Positions 35,181-43,796 of a DNA stretch of 64,000 nt are shown in pieces (position 1 is the first letter of the stretch; each line of letters begins with the position of its first letter). This stretch comes from Methylobacteriaceae bacterium (GTDB taxonomy: Bacteria; Pseudomonadota; Alphaproteobacteria; Rhizobiales; Beijerinckiaceae): assembly GCA_020638135.1 (NCBI GenBank), contig JACKJE010000002.1:124001-188000 (forward strand), read 5' to 3'. The position numbers and the translations under genes were made by a program. The notes beneath the pieces were generated by a model, which did not search any database, was not told where the DNA came from, and worked only from the letters and a program-made list of their open reading frames with translations.

Positions 35181-35441
35181 ATGGAAAACCCGGCGTCGCA
35201 ATCCCAGATCGCGCTCGAATCCTATTACGCCTACGGTTATCGCGGGCGCAGCATGATGGCCGTGCGCGCGCCCTTCGCGACGAGCGGCGAGGCGCCCGAT
35301 CTCGTCGGCCGGATCGCCCGGATCGACGGGGCGGCCTATCGCGTGATCGGGATTTCCCGCCAGATATCCGGGCCGATCGCCAAGGGGGAGCCGATCGGCG
35401 TGGAGGTGCGCCCGCTCGATACCGCCCGGTCGGCGGCGTGA
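35181..35441 (+). CDS. small protein of the capsule locus
   Basis: An 86-residue protein beginning MENPASQSQIALESYYAYGY, with a beta-rich body ('DLVGRIARIDGAAYRVIGIS', 'GEPIGVEVRPLD'). No family is recognised. Its stop overlaps the GTG start of the SGNH-type gene by four bases (GTGA), which is good evidence that it is translated. It lies divergent from the second kpsE-like gene, so the 35.07-35.18 kb gap probably holds promoters in both directions. Confidence 0.65.
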   Translation: MENPASQSQIALESYYAYGYRGRSMMAVRAPFATSGEAPDLVGRIARIDGAAYRVIGISRQISGPIAKGEPIGVEVRPLDTARSAA

Positions 35442-36226
35442 CGGGCGCCGGCTTGCCGCCCGTGCTGAATTTCGTCGGCCTCGGCCACAGCCATGTCGTC
35501 GCCCTGGCCAAGGGCGCCTATGCGCTCGAAGCGAAAGGGGCCGAAGTCGGCGGGCGCGCAATCTGCGGGCGGTTCCGCTATCTCTACGACGCCGATTTCA
35601 CGCCGCCGTTCGCGGACGCGGCGCGCTCGAGGCTCAACCCGGCGATCGAGGCCGCGCTCGACGACGGCGCGGCGGATTTCGTGCTGCTGTCGATCGGCGG
35701 CAACGAACACAATGTCGTGTCGATACGCCAGCCCGCGCGGCGGTTCGATTTCATCCTCGGCGAGGCGTCCGACGCGCCGCTCGACCCGAAAGCGGAAATC
35801 GTGCCGGAGGCCGCCATTCGCGAGACGCTGCGCGACTATATGAACGAAAACATGCGCGTCCTGCAGGCGATCCGCGCCACGTGCAACCTGCCGATGGCGC
35901 TCGTCGAGCCGCCGCCGCCGCTGCCGCGCGCGCAGGTGCTGGCCTATCCCAAGGAATTCTTCCGGTCGCAGATCGACCAGCGGTCCATGTCGTCGGACCT
36001 TCTGCGGCGGAAAGTGTGGCGCGTGCAGGTCGGCATGATGCGGCAGGCCTGCGCGGCGCTCGGCGTCGCCTATGTCGAGACTCCGTCCGACATGTTCGGC
36101 GCCGACGGACTGCTGAAGGCCTCGGTCTGCGGGCAGGACGCCACGCACGCCAACGACGCCTACGGCGAGACGATGATCGAGCTGGCGGCGCGGCTGATGG
36201 CTGCGCCAGCGCAGGGGAGCGGCTGA
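35438..36226 (+). CDS. SGNH-like hydrolase of the capsule locus
   Basis: A 262-residue protein with the blocks of an SGNH/GDSL hydrolase in unusual form. The nucleophile region is 'FVGLGHSHVVAL' (Ser18), the oxyanion block is 'LSIGGNEHNVVS' and the catalytic Asp-His block is 'DATHANDAYGE' near the C-terminus. Such enzymes add or remove acyl groups on polysaccharides. No signal peptide is present, so it would act in the cytoplasm. The next gene, a GSCFA protein, begins two bases after its stop and is a related fold, so the two may work as a pair. Confidence 0.8.
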   Translation: MTGAGLPPVLNFVGLGHSHVVALAKGAYALEAKGAEVGGRAICGRFRYLYDADFTPPFADAARSRLNPAIEAALDDGAADFVLLSIGGNEHNVVSIRQPARRFDFILGEASDAPLDPKAEIVPEAAIRETLRDYMNENMRVLQAIRATCNLPMALVEPPPPLPRAQVLAYPKEFFRSQIDQRSMSSDLLRRKVWRVQVGMMRQACAALGVAYVETPSDMFGADGLLKASVCGQDATHANDAYGETMIELAARLMAAPAQGSG

Positions 36227-36228
36227 CG

Positions 36229-37347
36229 ATGGCGCGCCCCCCCTATTCCGACCTGCCCGACAGCTCCTACTGGCGGCGCGCGGTCGGCGGCGTCGCGCCG
36301 GAAGCGATCGATCCGGTCGTCGTCGCGCCGTTCCAGATCGGCGCGCGCACCAAGGTCGCGGCCGCCGGCTCCTGCTTCGCCCAGCATATCGGACGTTATC
36401 TGAAAGCGGCCGGCTGCGCCTATCTCGTCACCGAGACCGCCCATCCCGTCATGACGGAGGCCGCCGCGCGGGCATTGAACTATGGAGTCTACACGGCGCG
36501 CACCGGCAATATCTACACGGCCCGCCAGCTCCGCCAGCTGATCGAGCGCGCCTACGGACGGGTCCAGCCGGCCGACGATATCTGGGACGAGGGCGGGCTG
36601 TTCCTCGACCCGTTCCGTCCGACCATCCAGCCCGGCGGCTTCAATTCGCGCCGCGAATTCGAGATCGATCGTATCCGGCATTTTTCCGCCGTGCGGCAAG
36701 CCTTCGAGACACTGGATGTCCTGGTGTTCACGCTCGGCCTGACCGAAGCCTGGCGCTCGCGTGTAGACGGTATTGTCTATCCCCTTTGCCCCGGCGTCAG
36801 CGGCGGCAAATTCTCGCCCGGGGCGCACGAATTCGTGAATTTCGGCGTGGCGGACGTCGTCGACGATCTGGCGGCGGTCCTGCAAGCCCTGAAAGCGGTC
36901 AATCCGCCGGCCAAGGTCATTCTCACCGTCTCGCCGGTGCCGCTGGCGGCCACCGCCGAGCCGCAACATGTCCTGACCTCGACCGTCTACTCCAAGTCCG
37001 TGCTGCGCGTGGCGGCGGAGATGGCGGCTAAGGCGCACGAGAATGTCGCCTACTTCCCGTCCTACGAAATCGTCGCGAGCGGCATGGCCGGCAACTATTT
37101 CGCGGCCGACCGGCGATCGGTGACCGAGGCGGGCGTCGCGCATGTCATGCGCATCTTCGCCGAACATTACCTCAAGGGAGGCGCGGGCGGCGGCGCCTTC
37201 GCCGAGATCGTGCGCAAGGCGGCGGGGGCGGTCGGCCCGCAGGCTCGAGCGGCCGGGTTGGAAGCCGCCTTCGCCGTCATGTGCGACGAAGAGGCGCTCG
37301 ACGCGGCCGCAGTGCTCGCCGGCCCACGGCCGCCAGGCGCGACATGA
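36229..37347 (+). CDS. GSCFA-family protein
   Basis: A 372-residue protein of the GSCFA family, named after the motif visible as 'AAGSCFAQHIGRYL' (residues 44-57). The 'LVFTLGLTEAWRS' and 'VSPVPLAAT' blocks are typical, and the fold is SGNH-hydrolase-like. Family members are found with capsule and lipopolysaccharide genes, and a sugar-acyl esterase or transferase role is suspected. ATG at 36229 follows GGGGAGC. It overlaps the next glycosyltransferase by four bases (ATGA). Confidence 0.9.
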   Translation: MARPPYSDLPDSSYWRRAVGGVAPEAIDPVVVAPFQIGARTKVAAAGSCFAQHIGRYLKAAGCAYLVTETAHPVMTEAAARALNYGVYTARTGNIYTARQLRQLIERAYGRVQPADDIWDEGGLFLDPFRPTIQPGGFNSRREFEIDRIRHFSAVRQAFETLDVLVFTLGLTEAWRSRVDGIVYPLCPGVSGGKFSPGAHEFVNFGVADVVDDLAAVLQALKAVNPPAKVILTVSPVPLAATAEPQHVLTSTVYSKSVLRVAAEMAAKAHENVAYFPSYEIVASGMAGNYFAADRRSVTEAGVAHVMRIFAEHYLKGGAGGGAFAEIVRKAAGAVGPQARAAGLEAAFAVMCDEEALDAAAVLAGPRPPGAT

Positions 37348-38633
37348 ACCGGGTCGTCTACGACCTGTCGCGGCTGACGACGCGGGTCCTCAACGCCACA
37401 CCGAACGGGATCGACTGGATCGACCGGCTGCTCGCCGACCATTTTCTCAAGGACCGGGCGGACGAGTCCTGTCCTTTACTGTTCGGCCCGGTCGGTCCGC
37501 GCCTGTTCGCGCCGGGCTTGCTGCCCAATCCGACCGCCGCGCTGGCGCGCCAGTGGGACGCTCCGTCTACTCTTACCGGCGCGCTGGTCGAGGCGCTTCG
37601 GCGGCCGATCGCGCCGGGGACGCCGGCGCCGCGGCTCGATCTTTCCGCGCCGGGGCGTCCACGGCGGATCGCGGACGCGCTCGGCGCCTACGGGCTGAAA
37701 CGCGGCGCAGACCCGGCGGCCGCCGCGCCGCGCGGCGCGGTCTATCTCAACGCCGCCCATTATCCGCTTGAATCCACCCGGCATGTCGCCTGGCTCGACG
37801 CCCGACCGGACATCAGGCCGATTTTCTTCATTCACGACCTGCTGCCGATCGCCGCCGCCGAGGCCTTCTGGCGCGGCGAACCGGAGCGGCACGCCCGCCG
37901 TCTCGCCCTGCTCGCCCGACGCGGCGCGGGCGCGCTGGTCACGAGCCGGAGCGTCGCCGATGATCTGGCGGACCACATGCGTCGCCTCGGCCGACCGGAC
38001 CTGTCGATCTTCCAGGCGCATCCGCCGGTCGCGCCGGTCTTCCGCGCGCCCTGCCCGGCCGACCCGCGGCTCGCGGATGCGCCCTATTTCGTCGCCTGCG
38101 GCACGATCGAGCCGCGCAAGAACCATATGCTGCTCGTCGATGTCTGGCGGCGGCTGGTCGCCGAACGCGGACCGTCGGCGCCGAAACTCGTCGTCGTCGG
38201 CAAGCGCGGCTGGCGATGCGCGGAGATTGTCGGCGCGCTGGCCGATCCCGCGCTCGGCGGCGCTGTCATCGAGGTCGCCGGCCTGTCGAATGGCGGCTGG
38301 CGGGCGCTGCTTGCCGGCGCGACCGCCTTGCTCGCGCCGTCGCTCGCCGAGGGCTTCGGCCTGCCGCTTGCCGAGGCGCTCGCGGCGGGCGTCCCGGCGC
38401 TCTGCTCGGAGATCGCGCCCTTCCGCGAGATCGCCGGCGAGGCTGCCCTGTATCTCGATCCCCGCCAGCCGGAAGATTGGGCGGCGGCAATCCCGGACCT
38501 CTTGGCGCCCGATGGCGAGCGCCTGGGGCAGGCCCGCCGGCGGCTCGGTGTCCATAGGCCCGTGACGCCGGAAGCCTATTTCGCCGCGCTCGACAATTTT
38601 CTGGAGCAAATCGCGGACGCGCCCCGCGGTTAA
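37344..38633 (+). CDS. GT4-family glycosyltransferase
   Basis: A 429-residue cytoplasmic glycosyltransferase with the GT-B fold. The C-terminal nucleotide-sugar domain shows 'YFVACGTIEPRKNHMLLVDV' and 'LAPSLAEGFGLPLAEALA', whose two Glu form the EX7E motif of retaining GT4 enzymes. The mid-region 'FFIHDLLPIAAAEAFW' is typical of mannosyl- and rhamnosyl-transferases of O-antigen loci. The sugar is not determined. It is the last of four overlapping genes (small protein, SGNH, GSCFA, GT4). Confidence 0.92.
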   Translation: MNRVVYDLSRLTTRVLNATPNGIDWIDRLLADHFLKDRADESCPLLFGPVGPRLFAPGLLPNPTAALARQWDAPSTLTGALVEALRRPIAPGTPAPRLDLSAPGRPRRIADALGAYGLKRGADPAAAAPRGAVYLNAAHYPLESTRHVAWLDARPDIRPIFFIHDLLPIAAAEAFWRGEPERHARRLALLARRGAGALVTSRSVADDLADHMRRLGRPDLSIFQAHPPVAPVFRAPCPADPRLADAPYFVACGTIEPRKNHMLLVDVWRRLVAERGPSAPKLVVVGKRGWRCAEIVGALADPALGGAVIEVAGLSNGGWRALLAGATALLAPSLAEGFGLPLAEALAAGVPALCSEIAPFREIAGEAALYLDPRQPEDWAAAIPDLLAPDGERLGQARRRLGVHRPVTPEAYFAALDNFLEQIADAPRG

Positions 38634-38771
38634 CCACGTCGCGCGCGCCGAATATCCTTGGCGGGCCGCCTCCACTATCCTTAACGCGCGACAGGATTGG
38701 CGGGCGCGTCGATTGACCCTGGCGCGCGGGCGCGGCAAACAGGCGCCGGCTTTGGGGATTTCCGGAACCAG

Positions 38772-39959
38772 ATGGTTCGACATTCGACGATATGTCTTGT
38801 GCTTGGTCTTGGCCTCGGGGTTTCGGGGTGCGGTTTTTTCCCGGCGCAGGGTCCTTCGGCGAGCGATGTGGCGCAGCAGGCCGTCTCCGGCGATCCGGAG
38901 GCGGGGCCGCGCTATCTGGTCGCCGACCTGACGCCTGCGACCGTCGCCATTCTCAAGCGCGTGCCCAATCTGACGCTGGCCGGCCGGTTCGGCGCGCATG
39001 ACGGGGCGCCCTCGCCCGCCATCGGGATCGGCGATTCGGTCTCCGTCACCGTCTGGGAGGCGGCGTCCGGCGGCCTGTTCTCGTCGGCCGCCGTCAATGG
39101 CGTGACCGCCGGCTCGCATTCGGCGGCGATCCCCGAACAGGCGGTCGGCCGCGACGGGGCGATCACCATTCCCTACGCCGGGCGCATCCGGGTCGCCGGC
39201 CTGACGCCGGCGCAGGTCGAAAAGACCATCGTCGCCCGCCTCGTCGGCAAGGCGATCGAGCCGCAGGCGCTGGTGACGGTGACCAAGAACCTGTCCAATT
39301 CCGTCACGGTGACCGGCGAGGTGAGCAATGGCGCGCAGGTCCCGCTGTCGGCGCGCGGCGAACGCATTCTCGACGTGATCGCGGCCGCCGGCGGGCTGAA
39401 GGCCCCGGTGCACGACGTGTTCATTTCCCTTTCCAGAGGCTCGACGACGGCCAAGATTCCGATGCAGGCGCTGCTCGCCCATCCGCGCGAGAATATTTTC
39501 GTGCGCCCGCGCGACGTCGTCACGGTGGAAAGCCAGCCGCAGACCTTTACCGCCTTCGGCTCGACGGGCCGCAACGAACTCGTGAAGTTCGACGCCGCCG
39601 GCATCACGCTGGAAGAGGCGGTCGCCAAGGCCGGCGGGCTGCAGGCGGAAATGGCCAATCCCGAAGGCGTGTTCCTGCTGCGCGCCGAGCCCGCCGCGAT
39701 CGCGCGCGCGCTCGATCCGGCCTATCCGATCGCGCCCGGCGCCCAGACGGTCAATGTCGTCTACCGCATCAACCTGAAGGACACGGCGACCTATTTCCTG
39801 GCGCGCGGATTTGCGGTGCGCAACAAGGACGTGATCTACGTCGCCGCCGCGCCCTCGGCCGAGTTCTACAAGGCGATGCAGCTGTTCGCCGCGATCTCCC
39901 AGCCCGCCATGAGCGGCGCCACAATGGCCGTCGCGCTCTGCAGATCCGGGAAGTGTTGA
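38772..39959 (+). CDS. kpsD: outer-membrane polysaccharide export lipoprotein, KpsD/Wza-like
   Basis: A 395-residue outer-membrane lipoprotein, with signal and lipobox 'LGVSGC' (Cys20). The polysaccharide biosynthesis/export domain is shown by 'GRDGAITIPYAGRIRVAGLT' and is followed by soluble ligand-binding repeats ('VTVTGEVSNGAQVPLSARGE', 'DVVTVESQPQTFTAFGSTGR'). It forms the exit channel for the capsule polymer with KpsMT and the KpsE-like chains. ATG at 38772 starts the signal; the open frame before it is not homologous. About 140 bases separate it from the glycosyltransferase. Confidence 0.93.
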   Translation: MVRHSTICLVLGLGLGVSGCGFFPAQGPSASDVAQQAVSGDPEAGPRYLVADLTPATVAILKRVPNLTLAGRFGAHDGAPSPAIGIGDSVSVTVWEAASGGLFSSAAVNGVTAGSHSAAIPEQAVGRDGAITIPYAGRIRVAGLTPAQVEKTIVARLVGKAIEPQALVTVTKNLSNSVTVTGEVSNGAQVPLSARGERILDVIAAAGGLKAPVHDVFISLSRGSTTAKIPMQALLAHPRENIFVRPRDVVTVESQPQTFTAFGSTGRNELVKFDAAGITLEEAVAKAGGLQAEMANPEGVFLLRAEPAAIARALDPAYPIAPGAQTVNVVYRINLKDTATYFLARGFAVRNKDVIYVAAAPSAEFYKAMQLFAAISQPAMSGATMAVALCRSGKC

Positions 39960-40049
39960 GGGCGTAGCGTCCGCGGCCAACCGGCAAGGTGCGATTGCAA
40001 CCGCCACGCAGGCATGTCACCTCTTGCCGGCAATCAAGGCTGGAGCCGC

Positions 40050-41693
40050 ATGACCGAGATGAGCGACATCGCCGTGCGCGAATTCCGGCAGATCCTGATC
40101 TGGCCGCTTCAGCTGATGCCGCTCCAGGCGGGATGCGGCCTGCTCAACCACTGGGACTATCTCGATCGCGACCCCAACCGGACCTGGGTCGAACTCGACG
40201 ACGAATTTCCCGAGCATCCGGAAAATTTCCAGGAGCGCCACTATCGCGAATTCGCAGCCTTCCTGCCGCACGTGCAACGCTTCCTCTATGGCGAGCGCGC
40301 GTCGCGCACCGGACGGACGACCTATGGCGAGTCGCCGATCCGCATCTTCCGGCGTTCGGATGTGAAGAAGGCGCGACTGCGGTTCCATGGGCAGGCGGAA
40401 GCCACCGACGTCGATGTCGTCCACACCGACCTCTATTTCTTCTTCGACGTCGATGTCGCCATCCTCGTCGTCGAGATCGCGGCGCGCGACATTCCGTTGT
40501 CGCGAGCGCAGGACATCATCTATCGCTTCGGCCGCGCCTATCCGGCCGGCTGGAGCGAGAGCGGCGAGGCGGTCAATTGTCCCGAGAGCGTCAAATGGCT
40601 CGGCGCCGATGGAGCGGTCCTGGCCGTGTCGGACTATCAGGCGCGTACGAAATATCTGACCTCGGTCTGCAAGGACCAGGCGTCGGCCATCGCCTATCAC
40701 TGGGAATATCTGCTGGCGCCGATGACGCTCAACCAGCGCGTGCAGATGGCGCCGGTGCGCTACCGCCAGCTCGAATTCCATCGCATGCCGACCATGGCCT
40801 GGCTCGCCGTCGACGATCCACGCGCGCTCACGCGCGCCGACTTCATGCGCCTCGCCTTCGCCACGGCGCCGGGCGCCGCGACCGAAACACCCTATGCGGC
40901 CGGCTTTCTGGCGGATTTCGAGCAGCGCTATTGCTACGACCGTTTCTATGATCCGTTACGCAGCGACGGCTGGACCAATACGCGCGTGCTGTGCGGCGGC
41001 CAGAGTTTCGTCGCCATCGGACCGGCGCAGCATGCGTTGTTCACCGATCCGGAACGCGGCTTTCTCTCGCAGTTCAGGCATCAGTATTTCTTGCTCGGTC
41101 TGATTGCGCATTTCCATCGCGCCGCCATCCTGATGCTGTCAGACCGGCTCGTCGCCACCGTCAGCCGGCTCGACATCGACAACAACGCCTCCGTCAGCCA
41201 GTTCCGGCACGACATCCGGCAGACGCTGGAAACCTTCCTGCGCTTCACGCACCGCTATTATTTCTCGGAGATTTCGGATCAGCTGCCGATGCGCGACCTG
41301 TTCCGCATGTGGGTCGGGCACCTCGGCACGGATCGCCTGTTCGCCGAATTGCGCGACGAACTCGGCGATATGTCGTCCTATCTCGAGACCGACCTTCTGC
41401 GTCGTCAGGCGAAAACGATTCTCACGCTCACGATCACCACGCTGCTCAGCCTGGTAGGGACGGTGACGACAGGCTTCCTCGGCATGAACCTGTTCGCGCA
41501 CGCCGATATGAGCACGCTCGAGCGTACGCTGATCTTCTTCGCCGTCCTGATACCGACAACGTTGCTCTTATTCTACACCGTCATGGTGTCGCGCCGTTTC
41601 GCGGAATTCCTCGATGCGCTCGCCGACGAGGGCGCGAGCTGGAGCGAACGGCTGCGCGCCTTCGGGATGATCTGGCGGGGCGGGCGCCGCTGA
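40050..41693 (+). CDS. CorA-like membrane protein of unknown function
   Basis: A 547-residue protein with a large soluble N-terminal part (about 1-470) and two C-terminal transmembrane helices. The first ends in 'GFLGMNLF', recalling the GMN signature of CorA magnesium channels. The N-terminal part has many aromatic residues and 'YFFFDVDVAILVVEIAARDI'. The layout (cytoplasmic domain, long helix, two membrane helices) is that of CorA, yet the protein is far longer than CorA (about 320). Metal transport is possible but unproven. ATG at 40050 after TGGAGCC is preferred to 40014. It is convergent with tctA. Confidence 0.78.
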   Translation: MTEMSDIAVREFRQILIWPLQLMPLQAGCGLLNHWDYLDRDPNRTWVELDDEFPEHPENFQERHYREFAAFLPHVQRFLYGERASRTGRTTYGESPIRIFRRSDVKKARLRFHGQAEATDVDVVHTDLYFFFDVDVAILVVEIAARDIPLSRAQDIIYRFGRAYPAGWSESGEAVNCPESVKWLGADGAVLAVSDYQARTKYLTSVCKDQASAIAYHWEYLLAPMTLNQRVQMAPVRYRQLEFHRMPTMAWLAVDDPRALTRADFMRLAFATAPGAATETPYAAGFLADFEQRYCYDRFYDPLRSDGWTNTRVLCGGQSFVAIGPAQHALFTDPERGFLSQFRHQYFLLGLIAHFHRAAILMLSDRLVATVSRLDIDNNASVSQFRHDIRQTLETFLRFTHRYYFSEISDQLPMRDLFRMWVGHLGTDRLFAELRDELGDMSSYLETDLLRRQAKTILTLTITTLLSLVGTVTTGFLGMNLFAHADMSTLERTLIFFAVLIPTTLLLFYTVMVSRRFAEFLDALADEGASWSERLRAFGMIWRGGRR

Positions 41694-41708
41694 GGGCGCC
41701 AGCCGCCG

Positions 41709-43235
41709 TCAGTCGAAAGCGGTCGATGCAAGTTGGACCGGCGCGCGCGCCTTCTTGATCCGCGCATAGATCTGCAGGCCGATGAGCGCCGCGCAGATCG
41801 CCAGGAAGAAGGCGCTGATCGGACGCTCGACGAATGTGCCGAGGTCGCCGTGTGCGATATTGAGCGCGCGCCGGAAATTCTCCTCGAAGCGCGGACCGAG
41901 CACGAAGCCCAGCAGCATCGGCGCCGGCTCGAAACGCAAGAGCAGCAGGAGATAACCGAACAGGCCGATCACCAGCGTCACGCCGACGTCGAACAGTGAA
42001 TTGCGCGTGGCGAAGACGCCGATGCAGATGAAGAACAGGGCCGAGGGATAGAGATAACGATAGGGAACCGTCAGCAGGCGGACCCAGACGCCGATCATCG
42101 GCACGTTGAGGAAGACGAGGATCAGATTGCCGATCCAGAAGCTGGCGACGAGACCCCAGAAGACATCGGGGTGCTCGACGATCAGGCGTGGCCCCGGCGT
42201 GATGTTGTGGATGATCAGCGCGCCGAGCAGCAGCGCCATGGCGGCGTCGCCGGGAATGCCGAGCGACATAGTGGGAATGAAGTCGCCCTGAATGGACGAA
42301 TGGGTCGAGGCCTCCGGCGCCGCGACGCCGGCGATGGCGCCGGTCCCGAATTTTTCAGGATTCTTCGACACCTTCTTTTCGGTCGCGTAGGCGATGAAGG
42401 AAGCGATAACCGGACCCGTGCCGGGAATGAGCGAGCACAGCGAGCCGACGAGCGTGCCGCGCAGGATCGGCAGAGCCGCTTCCTTGGCTTCCGCCTTCGA
42501 GGGACGCATGTCGCGGAACTTGAGCTTGGTGTAAGCGGTGTTGACTGGCGCGACATTGTTGACGCTGCGCAAGAATTCCGCGATGCCGAACAGGCCAAGC
42601 GCGAGCGCGACGAGTTCGATGCCGTCGGCAAGTTCGTAATGGCCGAAGGTGTAGCGCTCGACGCTGGTCGCCGTGTCGGTGCCGACGAGGCCGAGCAACA
42701 TGCCGAAGGCGGTCATCGCCACGCCCTTCAACGGCGAACCCTTGGCGAGCGTCGAACCGGCAAGCAGGCCGAGCAGCATGAGCGAACAGATTTCGGCCGC
42801 CTGGAAGGAGAAGGCGATCTTGGCGATGTAAGGCGCCAGGAACATCATCTGCAGGATGCCGAAGGCCGCGCCGAACACCGCGCCCATCATAGTGACGCCG
42901 AGCGCGACGCCGCCCTTGCCCTGCTGCGTCAGCGGGTAGCCGTCGAGACAGGTGACGGCGTGCGGCGGGTGCGAAGGCAGGTTGAGCAGGATCGAGCAGA
43001 TCGCGCCGCCATATTGCGCGCCGTAGAAAATGCCGGAGATCATCAGGATCGCGGCGACCGGCTTCATGCCGAACGTCAGCGGCAGCAGGATCGAGACGGC
43101 GGACAGGACGCCCATGCCCGGCAGCACGCCGACGAGATTGCCGATGAGAACGCCGATGAAACAGTAAAGCAGATTGTGGGGCTGGAGGGCGACCTCGAAG
43201 CCATGCGCGAGATCGACGAAGCTCGACCAGATCAT
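41709..43235 (-). CDS. tctA: tripartite tricarboxylate transporter, large membrane subunit TctA
   Basis: A 508-residue inner-membrane carrier with about twelve transmembrane segments. It has the TctA patterns 'GNLVGVLPGMGVLSAVSILL', 'GAQYGGAICSILLNLP' and 'GSLCSLIPGTGPVIASFIAY' (the repeated PGxGP-type loops) and 'STHSSIQGDFIPTMSLGIPG'. It uses an ion gradient to import carboxylates delivered by TctC. It is the last gene of the marR-tctC-tctB-tctA run and starts three bases after the tctB stop. Substrate is unknown. Confidence 0.95.
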   Translation of the reverse strand: MIWSSFVDLAHGFEVALQPHNLLYCFIGVLIGNLVGVLPGMGVLSAVSILLPLTFGMKPVAAILMISGIFYGAQYGGAICSILLNLPSHPPHAVTCLDGYPLTQQGKGGVALGVTMMGAVFGAAFGILQMMFLAPYIAKIAFSFQAAEICSLMLLGLLAGSTLAKGSPLKGVAMTAFGMLLGLVGTDTATSVERYTFGHYELADGIELVALALGLFGIAEFLRSVNNVAPVNTAYTKLKFRDMRPSKAEAKEAALPILRGTLVGSLCSLIPGTGPVIASFIAYATEKKVSKNPEKFGTGAIAGVAAPEASTHSSIQGDFIPTMSLGIPGDAAMALLLGALIIHNITPGPRLIVEHPDVFWGLVASFWIGNLILVFLNVPMIGVWVRLLTVPYRYLYPSALFFICIGVFATRNSLFDVGVTLVIGLFGYLLLLLRFEPAPMLLGFVLGPRFEENFRRALNIAHGDLGTFVERPISAFFLAICAALIGLQIYARIKKARAPVQLASTAFD

Positions 43236-43238
43236 GGC

Positions 43239-43715
43239 TCAAAACCCCTTGATGATCGGCATCTGCACACGCAGGCCGAAAGCGAGCACGACGACGGCGA
43301 CGATGGTTATGCCGAGCGCGAGTGTGGCCGCGCTCCTCCAGGTGTTCTGCCTGTCGCCAATCGCGGCGAGAAAGACGCAGGCGAAGGTCGCGGGCGCCAT
43401 GCCTGCGTAGTGTCCGAGCGCGATGAAGGCGACGACGCCGGCGAAAATCGCCGCCCAGCCGCGCAGGTCGACGCCGACGCGATGGCCGTGCGCCATCGGA
43501 CCATAGGCGTCGCCCTCCGTCCGTCCGGCCGTCGCGGCGATGCCGACGCCGAGCGCGGCGATCAGCACGCTGAGAATGAGCGGAAAGAATCCGGGCCCCA
43601 TTTCGCGCAGGGAGCCGAGATCGTATGTCGTTGCGACATAGCCGGCGAAGACGCCAACCAGGATCATCAATGCACCGGCGTAATAGTCGCGTTGCCGTTC
43701 GAAACGCTTCATCAT
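43239..43715 (-). CDS. tctB: tripartite tricarboxylate transporter, small membrane subunit TctB
   Basis: A 158-residue membrane protein with four predicted helices and the TctB opening 'YYAGALMILVGVFAGYVAT' followed by 'LGSLREMGPGFFPLILSVLI'. It is the accessory membrane subunit of the TctABC importer. It lies between tctC (82 bases upstream) and tctA (three bases downstream). Length and topology are normal. Confidence 0.93.
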   Translation of the reverse strand: MMKRFERQRDYYAGALMILVGVFAGYVATTYDLGSLREMGPGFFPLILSVLIAALGVGIAATAGRTEGDAYGPMAHGHRVGVDLRGWAAIFAGVVAFIALGHYAGMAPATFACVFLAAIGDRQNTWRSAATLALGITIVAVVVLAFGLRVQMPIIKGF

Positions 43716-43796
43716 GATGCTGTCGCCCGATTACAGACGTCCGTCATTGGCCCGGCGGCGCGAGGCGTCGCCGGGCGAATTTCAGACTTGTCGAGA

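Noticed and set aside
37476..40007. 843-codon open frame on the minus strand
   Set aside because: Antisense to the GT4 enzyme and KpsD-like lipoprotein. The real genes have motifs and ribosome sites; this has neither.
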